A stretch of 64,000 nt of DNA, taken from the NCBI GenBank assembly GCA_023910605.1, contig JAAVVV010000001.1, positions 3,400,698-3,464,697 on the forward strand. The letters run 5' to 3'. Origin of the DNA: Bosea sp. (in: a-proteobacteria). GTDB lineage: Bacteria > Pseudomonadota > Alphaproteobacteria > Rhizobiales > Beijerinckiaceae. Below the pieces are notes generated by a model. The model did no database searches. It saw only the letters and a program-made list of their open reading frames with translations, and was not told the origin of the DNA. Both the position numbers and the translations under genes were made by a program. How positions within the stretch are numbered: position 1 is the first letter of the stretch; each line of letters opens with the position of its first letter. Of this stretch, positions 7,896 to 15,360 are shown in pieces.

Positions 7896-8954
7896 TCAAG
7901 CCGCAGCGCGCGCCGTGGTGCCGCGCACCACGAGCGCAGGCGCCACGCGCAGGCGCTTCTGCGGCATGGTCGGATCGTTCATCCGCTCGTTGAGCACGTC
8001 GAGGGCGCGATGCACCATCTCGACATGGTTGCCCCGCACGGTGGTGAGCCCGGGGAAGGACGCCGCCGCCTCGGCAATGTCGTCGCAACCGATAATCGAC
8101 ACGTCGCGGCCGGGCTCGATGCCCTGCTGGCGCATCCCCACCATGGCGCCCAGCGCCGTCAGGTCATTGTAGCAGTAGATCGCGGTCGGCCTGTCGCGGC
8201 GCTCCAGCAACCAGTGGGCGCCGTTGATCCCGGCTTCGCGCGTCTCGGCGCCCTGCACATGCCAGGAGGCGTCGGTCGGCAGGCCCGCAGCCTGCATGGC
8301 CTTGCAGTAGCCGGCATGGCGCGCGCGCCCGGTGGAGACGCCCATCGATCCGCCCAGCATGGCGATGCGCCGGTGACCCAGAGAGACCAGATGATCGACC
8401 GCAAGCCGCGCGGCCTGCTCGTCATCGACGCCAACGAAATCGAAGCCGGTGTCCTCGATCTCGCGCACGATCTGCACCACGGGGATGCCGGAGGCGATGA
8501 GGTGGTCGAGATGCTCGGTTTCGGTGCCCACGGTCGGGCAGAACAGCAGCCCGTCCGGGCGATATTCGCGCAGCGTCGTCAGCACCCGTTCCTGACGGTC
8601 CGAATCGCCGGCGCAGCTGCCAAACATCACCGTCCGGCCGCTCTCGATGGCGCGCTGCTCCACAGCAGAGAGAATCTCGGCGAAATAGGGGTTGAGGATG
8701 TTGTGCAGCGCGACCGCGATGATGTTGGTGCGAGCCATGCGCAGGGCCGCGGCGCTGCGGTTATAGGTGTATCCAAGGTCCCGGGCGGTCTTCTTGACCT
8801 TGCGCTTGGTGGCGTCGGCCACGAGCGGGCTGTCGCGGAGCGCAAGCGAAACGGTGGCGGTGGACACGGCGAGTTGACGGGCAATCATCTGGAGCGTCAC
8901 GCGGGAACCGGCCGCCCGGCCGCTGCCGGGATCGATATGGCCGTAGCTGCTCAT
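7896..8954 (-). CDS. LacI family transcriptional regulator
   Basis: A 352-residue repressor-type regulator. The N-terminal helix-turn-helix reads VTLQMIARQLAVSTATVSLAL and is followed by the hinge helix region (NRSAAALRMARTNIIAV). The rest is a periplasmic-binding-protein-like sugar-binding domain (GVDDEQAARLAVDHLVSLGH, FPGLTTVRGN). I place the start at the ATG at 8954 because GGGGAAA stands about six bases before it. A GTG at 8993 is in frame but lacks a site. It likely senses a sugar acid and controls the downstream 2-hydroxyacid dehydrogenase and perhaps the SDR-DenD pair. Its leader carries a good promoter and two palindromes (separate entries). Confidence 0.9.
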   Translation of the reverse strand: MSSYGHIDPGSGRAAGSRVTLQMIARQLAVSTATVSLALRDSPLVADATKRKVKKTARDLGYTYNRSAAALRMARTNIIAVALHNILNPYFAEILSAVEQRAIESGRTVMFGSCAGDSDRQERVLTTLREYRPDGLLFCPTVGTETEHLDHLIASGIPVVQIVREIEDTGFDFVGVDDEQAARLAVDHLVSLGHRRIAMLGGSMGVSTGRARHAGYCKAMQAAGLPTDASWHVQGAETREAGINGAHWLLERRDRPTAIYCYNDLTALGAMVGMRQQGIEPGRDVSIIGCDDIAEAAASFPGLTTVRGNHVEMVHRALDVLNERMNDPTMPQKRLRVAPALVVRGTTARAAA

Positions 8955-8968
8955 GGCGCTTTCCCCAT

Positions 8969-9009
8969 GGAATATTCCGTGAAGCGTTGGCACTTCATCG
9001 CACTGAAGT
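8969..9009 (-). promoter_or_regulatory. Two palindromes in the lacI leader, candidate operators
   Basis: Between the lacI promoter and its start are a perfect 10-base palindrome GGAATATTCC at 8969-8978, which extends to CAnGGAATATTCCnTG, and an inverted repeat ACTTCA-n6-TGAAGT at 8992-9009. LacI-family proteins bind such dyads as dimers, so either may be an autoregulatory operator. The palindromes are seen directly. Their function is inferred. Confidence 0.4.
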
Positions 9010-9041
9010 ACCCGGGGGACTTCGTCTATTCAAGGGATGTA

Positions 9042-9069
9042 AGATTACGTAGACGCCTGAGCCTGTCAA
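9042..9069 (-). promoter_or_regulatory. Sigma-70-type promoter for the lacI transcript
   Basis: Read on the minus strand, TTGACA (9064-9069) is followed after 16 bases by TAATCT (9042-9047). It points towards lacI with a leader of roughly 80 bases. Two palindromes lie within that leader. Confidence 0.55.
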
Positions 9070-9114
9070 GATTGATAGACACAAAGACTGTCTGTTCCGC
9101 TCGCCGCGCCTCGG

Positions 9115-9843
9115 CTAGCGGCGCCGGGAGGCGCGCCCCTCCGCCAGCAGCGCATTCGATGAGGTCTCGATGCGCTCCTTCATCAGCGCGAAGAAGGCGT
9201 CCCGCTTGAGGCCCGGAGCAATGGGTTCGCAGATTTCGACGACGATGGTGCCGGGATAGCGCAGGAACTTGCGGCGCGGCCAGAAGAGGCCTGAGTTGAT
9301 CCCCACCGGCAAGCAGCTTATGCCCATCTGCTCGTACATGTGCGCGATGCCATACTTGTAGGATGGCGGAGCCCCGGCCGCCGTGCGCGTGCCTTCAGGA
9401 AAGATCACGATCTGCCGGCCGGCTGCGGCCTCCTCCGCCGCCCGCGCGTTCATGGCCAGCAGCGCCGACGCCCCGCCCTTGCGATTGACCGGGATCGAGC
9501 GGGCCTTGATCGTGTACCAGCCGAACATGGGCACCCACTGGAGTTCGCGCTTGGTCACGAAGGCCGGATCGTCGAACACGCAGAACAGCGCGAAGGTTTC
9601 CCACATCGACTGGTGCTTGCACGCGACCAGGAAGCCGCCCTGTGGCATGCGTTCCGCGCCGCGCAGTTCGAACCGGGTGCCGCAGATCACGCGCAGCAGC
9701 CACAGCGACGACCGCGCCCAGGCGCGCGCGGCCCGCATGAAGGCCATGCGCGGCAGCAGGAAGGTCGGCAGCAACACGATCATCCAGGCGATGATGTTGA
9801 CATAGAACAGGATGTTGAAGACCAGGGAGCGCAGACGGATCAT
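9115..9843 (-). CDS. plsC: 1-acyl-sn-glycerol-3-phosphate acyltransferase
   Basis: PlsC transfers the second acyl chain to lysophosphatidic acid to make phosphatidic acid at the inner membrane. The 242-residue protein has a membrane-entering N-terminal segment (NILFYVNIIAWMIVLLPTFL). Acyltransferase motif I reads KHQSMWETF, an HX4E form also found in other PlsC proteins in place of HX4D. Motif III is FPEGTRTAAG and the later LPVGINSG strand follows. I use the ATG giving MIRLRSLVFN. A start 36 bases upstream is in frame. It stands in the ftsE-ftsX-ydcF-plsC order on one strand, 81 bases after ydcF. Confidence 0.9.
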   Translation of the reverse strand: MIRLRSLVFNILFYVNIIAWMIVLLPTFLLPRMAFMRAARAWARSSLWLLRVICGTRFELRGAERMPQGGFLVACKHQSMWETFALFCVFDDPAFVTKRELQWVPMFGWYTIKARSIPVNRKGGASALLAMNARAAEEAAAGRQIVIFPEGTRTAAGAPPSYKYGIAHMYEQMGISCLPVGINSGLFWPRRKFLRYPGTIVVEICEPIAPGLKRDAFFALMKERIETSSNALLAEGRASRRR

Positions 9844-9924
9844 GCGGCGGTCAAACACGACCCATGCGGTCCACGTCAACCCCGAACCGCTTCAGCGCCG
9901 ACGATTGGCGGCGCCGGTTATCCA

Positions 9925-10674
9925 TCAGAGCGGATCGGCGCGGTCGATCGGCAGCGGACCCAAAGGCTTCTGACGCCCCACCAGCACGGGAAGACGCGAG
10001 TGCTCCGGGTCGCTCTCGACCATCTGCCGGAGCCAGGACACCACGAACTTGGCGTATTCACCGACCACGAGGCGGAAGGCGCCGGCATCGGTCCACATCT
10101 GCGTGATGTCCACGCTGTCGCTGACCACGGGATAGCCCTGGACGGAAACCCCGCTCAGCACATGCGCGAACTCTCCGAGCGTGCGTGGCATGTGATAGTT
10201 CGACGTCACCACCAGCAGAGACGAAAAGCCGTTCTCCCGCGCCCAGCGCCGCGCTTCGATGGCGTTGCCGATCGTGTTCCGGGCACTTTTGCCAAGATCG
10301 ACGCAGCAGGCCAGCATGGCGCGCAGATGGCTGGCGTTGCGGGCGATCTCGTCGCGGCCGGTGCGCTGATGCACCCCGCTGATGAGCAGCCGCTTGCCAC
10401 GCCCCTCCGCCAGCAGCGTCAGGGCATCCGCAAGCCGCTGCGATCCGCCGGTGAGGACCACGATGCCATCGGCCCGCGCCACCGCGCGCGGCTCCAGCAC
10501 GGGAATGGCACGGGTGAAGGCCGTGAAGGACGCCGCGATCCCGGCAACGCCCAATGCCACGAAGGCCAGGACGATCCAGCCAAGCACATGACGGGGCCCC
10601 CGCCATCGCAGACGGCGTGATACGGCCGACCCCTCGGCCTCGGCCGGCATCTCATGACCGCGCAACAACGACAT
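9925..10674 (-). CDS. YdcF/SanA-type DUF218 membrane protein
   Basis: A roughly 249-residue protein with one N-terminal membrane segment (VLGWIVLAFVALGVAGIAASF) followed by a DUF218 domain. Conserved pieces are GIVVLTGGSQRLADAL, GKRLLISGVH, ARNTIGNAIEARRWA and LLVVTSNYHMPRTL. DUF218 proteins (YdcF, SanA, ElyC) are linked to envelope integrity in other bacteria, but the reaction is unknown. The start is uncertain. The ATG at 10674 gives a short cytoplasmic lead before the membrane helix, while a GTG at 10722 and an ATG at 10650 are also in frame. It lies between ftsX and plsC on the same strand. Confidence 0.8.
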   Translation of the reverse strand: MSLLRGHEMPAEAEGSAVSRRLRWRGPRHVLGWIVLAFVALGVAGIAASFTAFTRAIPVLEPRAVARADGIVVLTGGSQRLADALTLLAEGRGKRLLISGVHQRTGRDEIARNASHLRAMLACCVDLGKSARNTIGNAIEARRWARENGFSSLLVVTSNYHMPRTLGEFAHVLSGVSVQGYPVVSDSVDITQMWTDAGAFRLVVGEYAKFVVSWLRQMVESDPEHSRLPVLVGRQKPLGPLPIDRADPL

Positions 10675-10809
10675 GGAAAACTGGTAAATCCCAATCGGGG
10701 CATCAAAAAGACACGCAGCCACGGCACAGCGCGAGGCAAATCATAGCGGCACGGGGCGATTAAGCAATTGGCCCGCGCCAGAGGCCGCAGCCGGCGGGCC
10801 GGGCCCCTG

Positions 10810-11886
10810 TCAGGCCATCTCGCGCAGGTGCCGGCGCACGGTGAAGCGCGACACCAGCCCCGCGATCAGCGCCACCATGGCCGCGATCAGGACCACGATC
10901 AGATAGCCCATGAGCCCGATCTCGAAGGAACCGAACAGAGCCTGGATCTGGTCCGCTCCCGGCCCCGAGCTCCAGCTCAGGCTGATCCAGCCCAGCACGA
11001 TCATGACCACCAGCGCCGCCATGCCCCCGACCGCCCCGCCCTCCAGCCCGAGCTTGAGGAACCGTTCCTGGAACTCGCGGGCGATGAACTGGTCATCGGC
11101 GCCCACGAGATGGAGCACTTCGACAGAGTCCTCGCTGCCGGCCATGGCCCCGCGCGTCGCGAAGGCGACGGCTAGCCCCGCAGCCAGCGTCACCAGCATC
11201 ACGACGACCACCCCGGCGAGGATCAGCGTGTTCGCCATCGTCGAAAGCCGTCCCACCCAGAGCTGGTGATCATCGAGGCTGGCGGTCGGCGCGTCGCGGC
11301 GCAGGGCCTGCCGCAGCGCGGCGACATCGGGCCGCGAGCCGCGCGCGAGCGTCACCACGACGAGCCGCGGAACCGGCAGATCCGCCAGATCGAGGCCGGT
11401 TCCAAGCCATGGCTCGAGCAGGCGCTCCGACTCGGCGCGCGGCACCACGCGCACCGCCTCGACCCCCGCCGCGCTTCGGAACAGCTCGGCCGCGCGGGCC
11501 ACATCGTCCTCGATGTTGCGCCTGACATCCGGCTTCACCTGGATTGTCATTTCGTTGGACACGGCGCTGCGCCAGTCCTGCGACGCCCGCGCGACCATGT
11601 GGGCCGCCCCTCCCGCGAGAGCGGCCAGGAAGGTGAGAATCGCGATCACGGCAACGAGCGCACGGCTCGCGGCCGAATCCACCGGGATCAGCGACTGTTC
11701 GCGCTTGAGCCCGGCCGGAAGTCCCGGGATCTGCGGCATCGCGGTGCGATCCGGCGGCGCGGGCGCACCCCTTGCGCGGGCCTGGATCGCGCTCAGGGCA
11801 TGGCGCCCGGCCGCCGCGACATCCTGCGTCCAGGCGCGCAGACGCTGGACAAGGGCAGGCCAGCGAGCGCCGGAGCCGTTCTTCAT
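10810..11886 (-). CDS. ftsX: Cell division protein FtsX
   Basis: FtsX is the membrane partner of the ATPase FtsE. In other bacteria the pair controls peptidoglycan hydrolysis at the division site. The 358-residue product has a long Arg/Pro-rich cytoplasmic N-terminus, a first membrane segment (ALVAVIAILTFLAALAGGAAHM) and a periplasmic region (about 90-190, including RNIEDDVARAAELF). Three C-terminal membrane segments follow in the FtsX/MacB permease style (LILAGVVVVMLVTLAAGLAVAF, the AALVVMIVLGWISL region and the GYLIVVLIAAMVALIAGLV region). It starts three bases after the ftsE stop, so the two are translated from one message. Confidence 0.93.
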   Translation of the reverse strand: MKNGSGARWPALVQRLRAWTQDVAAAGRHALSAIQARARGAPAPPDRTAMPQIPGLPAGLKREQSLIPVDSAASRALVAVIAILTFLAALAGGAAHMVARASQDWRSAVSNEMTIQVKPDVRRNIEDDVARAAELFRSAAGVEAVRVVPRAESERLLEPWLGTGLDLADLPVPRLVVVTLARGSRPDVAALRQALRRDAPTASLDDHQLWVGRLSTMANTLILAGVVVVMLVTLAAGLAVAFATRGAMAGSEDSVEVLHLVGADDQFIAREFQERFLKLGLEGGAVGGMAALVVMIVLGWISLSWSSGPGADQIQALFGSFEIGLMGYLIVVLIAAMVALIAGLVSRFTVRRHLREMA

Positions 11887-11889
11887 CGC

Positions 11890-12549
11890 TCAGCCATCCA
11901 CATGGATGTAGCCATCGGCAAGCACGAGGCGCCGCGCGTCGTACTGGTCCATCAGGTTGAGGTCGTGCGTCGCGATGACCACCGCCGTGCCGAGCTGCTG
12001 CAACTCCATGAAGAGCCTGAGCAGGCGCCGCGCCAGCGTCGGATCGACGTTTCCGGTGGGCTCGTCGGCGAGCAGAAGCTCGGGCTTCACGATCAGGGCC
12101 CGTGCGATCGCCGCGCGCTGCTTCTCGCCGCCCGAGAGCACAGGCGGGATCGAGTGCATCCGCTCGCCGAGCCCCACCCAGCGCAAAAGCTCGATCACCT
12201 CGGCCCGGTAGGTGGCCTCATCACGGCCCTTGACGCGCATCGGGAGCGAGACGTTCTCATAGACGGTGAGATGGTCAAGCAGGCGGAAGTCCTGGAAGAC
12301 CACGCCCATCCGGCGGCGCGCGGCGCTCAGCGCATCGTTCTGCCGACGCGTCACATCATGGCCGAACAGGTTGATGAGACCGCGCGTCGGCTTGAGCGAG
12401 AGCAGCATGAGCCTGAGCAAGGTTGTCTTGCCCGCGCCCGAGGGCCCGGTCAGATACTGGAAGGAGCACGGCTCGATGCTGAAGGTGATGTCCCTCAGCA
12501 CTTCCGGACCCATTCCGTAGCGAAGGCCGACGCCCTCAAACCGGACCAT
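11890..12549 (-). CDS. ftsE: Cell division ATP-binding protein FtsE
   Basis: An ABC ATPase of 219 residues that couples ATP hydrolysis to FtsX in the divisome. Walker A is GPSGAGKTTLLRL, the Q-loop region is VVFQDFRLLDHLTV, the signature is LSGGEKQRAAIARAL, Walker B is LLADEPTGNVD and the H-loop is VVIATHDLNLM. Length and motif set match FtsE. The tight spacing to ftsX confirms the assignment against other small ABC ATPases. The start at ATG 12549 faces the zinc-ribbon gene across a 114-base gap that must hold promoters for both directions. Confidence 0.95.
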   Translation of the reverse strand: MVRFEGVGLRYGMGPEVLRDITFSIEPCSFQYLTGPSGAGKTTLLRLMLLSLKPTRGLINLFGHDVTRRQNDALSAARRRMGVVFQDFRLLDHLTVYENVSLPMRVKGRDEATYRAEVIELLRWVGLGERMHSIPPVLSGGEKQRAAIARALIVKPELLLADEPTGNVDPTLARRLLRLFMELQQLGTAVVIATHDLNLMDQYDARRLVLADGYIHVDG

Positions 12550-12614
12550 GCGTAAGATCTCTCCTGCCGCTTCAGGCTCTCTTTACCGGGCGTTAACCAT
12601 ACGTCGCGCCATCT

Positions 12615-12649
12615 GAAGCCAAGGGCCTCACAGGAGGCCGCAAGGCTTC
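12615..12649 (+). promoter_or_regulatory. Nested stem-loop just upstream of the zinc-ribbon gene
   Basis: Two paired arms nest around a four-base loop: GAAGCC (12615-12620) with GGCTTC (12644-12649) outside, and GGCCTC (12624-12629) with GAGGCC (12634-12639) inside. The inner arm contains an AGGAGG that looks like a strong ribosome site but is about 26 bases from the ATG at 12664. There is no T run, so it is not a standard terminator. It may shape the 5' leader. Function is unknown. Confidence 0.4.
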
Positions 12650-12663
12650 TAAGCTGATTCGCC

Positions 12664-13740
12664 ATGCTCATTGTCTGCCCGTCCTGCGCAAGCGGATACA
12701 GCATCGATGACGAGAAGATCGGCCCGACGGGCCGGAACGTGCGCTGCGCGAGCTGCCGCACGGATTTCTTCGTCACCCTCGCCGACGATCGCACCGCCGA
12801 GCTTGAGGCGAGCGCGCTAGCCCAGAAGATCCGCGCCGAGACGGTGCAGGCCGAGACGGTGCAGGCCGAGACGGTGCAGGCCGAGACGCAAGGAGCGACG
12901 GACACAGAGCCCGGACTGCGCACAACGCTGCCGCCGGATAGCGTCCCTTTCAATACCCTGAACGCGACGCCAGGGGAAGAACAGCCCGCCGAATTCGCCA
13001 TCACCGATAACGAAGGCAAGGCGGCCCGGCTCGACAGTGAGGAACCAGCGCAGCCGGACCCAGTCAAGGACACGCCTGCCAGCGAGGCCTTGCCCGATGC
13101 GGGCGAGCCGACGGCTGTTCCGCCGCCGCCTGTCACAGGCTGGAAGCGCTTCATCCCGCGCCTCTCACGCGCACGGGCCAAGGGTATGAGGCCGAAGGCG
13201 AAGGGCGCCCGACGCGGCCAGCCCATGCCCGGGCGAGCCTCATCGAAGGCCAGGGCATCGGCCAAAGGCGGCAAACACGACAAGGGCCTCTTGCGCAGGC
13301 TCGCAGGCCCGGCCGCGCTCGGCCTGACGGGCTTCGCCCTCATCGCGGGCCTTGTGCTGCAACGCGAGGCTGTCGTCCGCCATGTGCCGTCGAGCGCTCC
13401 CGTCTATGCCGCGCTCGGCATGGCGGTGAACGTCAACGGACTGGTTTTCCAGAACATAGCCTCCACGGCGTTTCGCGAGGGCGAGGCGCGCTTCCTCTTG
13501 GTCGAGGGCATGGTCCGCAATGTGCGGGGCGAGGCCGCTGCCGTCCCGTTGATCGAGGTCAGCGTCCGCGGCGAGGATGGCCGCACCCTCTACAGCTGGA
13601 CCGCGGAGCCCCCGCGCGCGAGTCTCAGGGCCGGCGAGGCATTGCATTTCCGCACGCGGCTTGCGACACCGCCTGAGGCAGGCCGCGCTGTCGCCGTCCG
13701 TTTCGCTGATGAGGCGCGCAGCGCGTCTGCCCCGCGCTGA
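12664..13740 (+). CDS. MJ0042-type zinc-ribbon membrane protein
   Basis: A 358-residue protein. The N-terminal zinc ribbon has CPSC at residues 5-8 and CASC near 35 (MLIVCPSCASGYSIDD, VRCASCRTDFFV). A long charged, low-complexity middle follows, with a membrane segment (AALGLTGFALIAGLVL) and a C-terminal beta-sandwich like DUF3426 (LLVEGMVRNVRGEAAAVP). Proteins of this build are found near ftsEX in Rhizobiales. Their function is not established. The middle contains a tandem repeat (12835-12888). It is divergent from ftsE and is followed 29 bases later by hpt. Confidence 0.82.
   Translation: MLIVCPSCASGYSIDDEKIGPTGRNVRCASCRTDFFVTLADDRTAELEASALAQKIRAETVQAETVQAETVQAETQGATDTEPGLRTTLPPDSVPFNTLNATPGEEQPAEFAITDNEGKAARLDSEEPAQPDPVKDTPASEALPDAGEPTAVPPPPVTGWKRFIPRLSRARAKGMRPKAKGARRGQPMPGRASSKARASAKGGKHDKGLLRRLAGPAALGLTGFALIAGLVLQREAVVRHVPSSAPVYAALGMAVNVNGLVFQNIASTAFREGEARFLLVEGMVRNVRGEAAAVPLIEVSVRGEDGRTLYSWTAEPPRASLRAGEALHFRTRLATPPEAGRAVAVRFADEARSASAPR
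12835..12888 (+). repeat. Tandem 15-base repeat within the zinc-ribbon gene
   Basis: Three perfect copies of GCCGAGACGGTGCAG (12835-12849, 12850-12864, 12865-12879) and a nine-base partial copy encode repeated Ala-Glu-Thr-Val-Gln. The unit is a multiple of three, so copy changes keep the frame. It lies in the low-complexity linker, where length variation is likely tolerated. Confidence 0.85.
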
Positions 13741-13769
13741 ACCAACCACCCCGCCTGCCGGAGCCTTCC

Positions 13770-14330
13770 ATGGCCGATCATCGCCGCGTCCGCGTCCTGT
13801 TCGATGAGGTCGCCATCGCACGCCGCAACCGGGAGGTCGCGGAGGCGATCGCGGCCAGCAACCCCAAGGACCTGCTCGTGGTCGCCGTGCTCAAGGGCAG
13901 CTTCATGTTCGCGGCGGATCTGATCCGCGCCATGCATGTCGCCGGCCTTTCGCCGCAGGTGGAGTTCGTGCATCTGAGCTCCTATCGCGAGGCCACCGTG
14001 TCATCAGGCCAGGTCGAGATCCTGCGCGACGTGCAGAGCGAGGTCGCGGGTCGCGACGTGCTGCTGGTTGACGACATCCTCGAGTCCGGCCGCACCCTGA
14101 CCTTCGCCAAGGACCTGATCACCGCGCGTGGGGCGCGCAAGGTGATGACGGCGGTGCTGCTCGAGAAGCCGGGCAAGCGGGCCGTCACAATCACGCCCGA
14201 TTATGTGGGTTTCACCTGCCCGGACTATTTCGTCGTGGGCTATGGCATGGATGTGGCCCATTCCTATCGCCAGCTGCCCTTCGTAGGCGTCATCGAGATG
14301 CATGACCAGCCCGGCTTTGACGGCATCTGA
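13770..14330 (+). CDS. hpt: Hypoxanthine phosphoribosyltransferase
   Basis: Purine-salvage enzyme that joins hypoxanthine or guanine to phosphoribosyl pyrophosphate. The 186-residue product has the PRPP-binding motif VLLVDDILESGRTL (acidic pair then SGRT), the early LLVVAVLKGSFMFAADLIRA strand-helix, the flexible loop region LSSYREATVSSG and the C-terminal PDYVGFTCPDYFVVGYGMD typical of hypoxanthine-specific enzymes. Length agrees. It sits 16 bases upstream of cpdR and 29 bases downstream of the zinc-ribbon gene, so the three are probably one transcript. Confidence 0.95.
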   Translation: MADHRRVRVLFDEVAIARRNREVAEAIAASNPKDLLVVAVLKGSFMFAADLIRAMHVAGLSPQVEFVHLSSYREATVSSGQVEILRDVQSEVAGRDVLLVDDILESGRTLTFAKDLITARGARKVMTAVLLEKPGKRAVTITPDYVGFTCPDYFVVGYGMDVAHSYRQLPFVGVIEMHDQPGFDGI

Positions 14331-14346
14331 GGACGAGGACAGATTC

Positions 14347-14739
14347 ATGGCGCGCATTCTGGTGGTCGATGACGAAGAAGCCGTGCGCTCCCTGATCGCA
14401 CGTGGCCTCGCTCTCGATGGCCACGAGGTCTCCGTGGCCGGCGATGGCGCCGAGGCCATGGACATCATCACCGATCGGGCCGGCGGCTTCGAGCTCGTGC
14501 TCAGCGACATCCGCATGCCGCTGATGGACGGCATCGCCATGGCGCTGGCCGCCAAGCGCGATTTCCCCGATCTGACCATCCTCCTGATGACCGGCTATGC
14601 CGAGCAGCGCGAGCGCGCCAAGTTCCTCGAGGACATCGTGGTGGATGTGATGACCAAGCCTTTCGGGCTGGCCGAGCTCCGCAGCACCGTGCAGCGCGTG
14701 CTCAGCAGCGCCGGCAATGCCTCAGGCGCTGCCCGCTGA
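14347..14739 (+). CDS. cpdR: Single-domain response regulator CpdR
   Basis: CpdR is a stand-alone receiver that, when unphosphorylated, helps place ClpXP and drive cell-cycle proteolysis in alphaproteobacteria. The 130-residue protein has only a receiver domain: acidic pocket VVDDEEAVRSL (7-17), the phosphorylated Asp in LVLSDIRMP (about 57), the Thr of ILLMTGYAEQRERA and the Lys of VMTKPFG. The GYAEQRERAKFLEDIVVDV segment is characteristic of CpdR and separates it from DivK and CheY. Its 3' end overlaps the opposing TspO gene by 18 bases. The ATG at 14347 is preceded by a GAGGACGAGG stretch. Confidence 0.9.
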   Translation: MARILVVDDEEAVRSLIARGLALDGHEVSVAGDGAEAMDIITDRAGGFELVLSDIRMPLMDGIAMALAAKRDFPDLTILLMTGYAEQRERAKFLEDIVVDVMTKPFGLAELRSTVQRVLSSAGNASGAAR

Positions 14740-15222
14740 GCGGTTAAGCCACCAGATTGACAGGTTGAGCACTGTCGCGAACGCCACCCAGCCGGCATAG
14801 GGCCACAGCAGCCGGGAGGCCAGCCTGTCCACCACCGCGAAGCGCTGGATGGTGAGCACGATCAGCGCCAGGAACGGCACGATCACCACGAGCCCCAGCA
14901 GCGGCGAACGCGCGCCGAAGAAGGCGAAGGACCAGCTGCAGTTCACCGCGAGCTGGACATGGAAGATCACGAGCGCGGCGTTCCGCCCCTGCCGGTCGGC
15001 GGGGATCTTCCAGACCCTGAACACCGAATAGGCCATCAGCGTGAACAGCGTCGTCCAGGCGACCGGGAACAGCCAGTTCGGCGGATTGAAGGATGGCTTG
15101 ACCAGGCCCGCATACCAGCCCGGGATCGCCGGCTGCGTGGCGAAGTTGCCCAGAAACGAGCACAGCACGATGGGAACGACCGCGTAAAGCAGCTTGTCGA
15201 GGGGAAATCTGAGTGTTGCCAT
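14722..15222 (-). CDS. TspO/MBR family tryptophan-rich sensory protein
   Basis: TspO proteins are five-helix membrane proteins that bind porphyrins and, in phototrophic alphaproteobacteria, modulate pigment genes. The 166-residue product shows the expected five hydrophobic segments and the conserved pieces KPSFNPPNWLFPVAWTTLF and VQLAVNCSWSFAFFGARSP. The last helix has LLWPYAGWVAFATVLNLSIWWLN. I use the ATG giving MATLRFPLD because it gives the family length. Longer in-frame starts exist. It overlaps cpdR tail to tail by 18 bases. Confidence 0.9.
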   Translation of the reverse strand: MATLRFPLDKLLYAVVPIVLCSFLGNFATQPAIPGWYAGLVKPSFNPPNWLFPVAWTTLFTLMAYSVFRVWKIPADRQGRNAALVIFHVQLAVNCSWSFAFFGARSPLLGLVVIVPFLALIVLTIQRFAVVDRLASRLLWPYAGWVAFATVLNLSIWWLNRSAGSA

Positions 15223-15360
15223 GCGCTGGGATATGCACCCTTTCACGTCTGGTGCAACCCGCGAGGGCTGGATCGGTTCGCCCATGCGCCAACATCACGC
15301 AGCACGCGGCGCAGCAGCGAACGCGTTGATTTGCGCGGCAGGATTGGCGACAGTCGCTCC

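Noticed and set aside
9077-9093. Inverted repeat AGACA-n7-TGTCT after plsC as a terminator
   Set aside because: The stem is only five bases with a seven-base loop and no T run. It lies just upstream of the lacI promoter.
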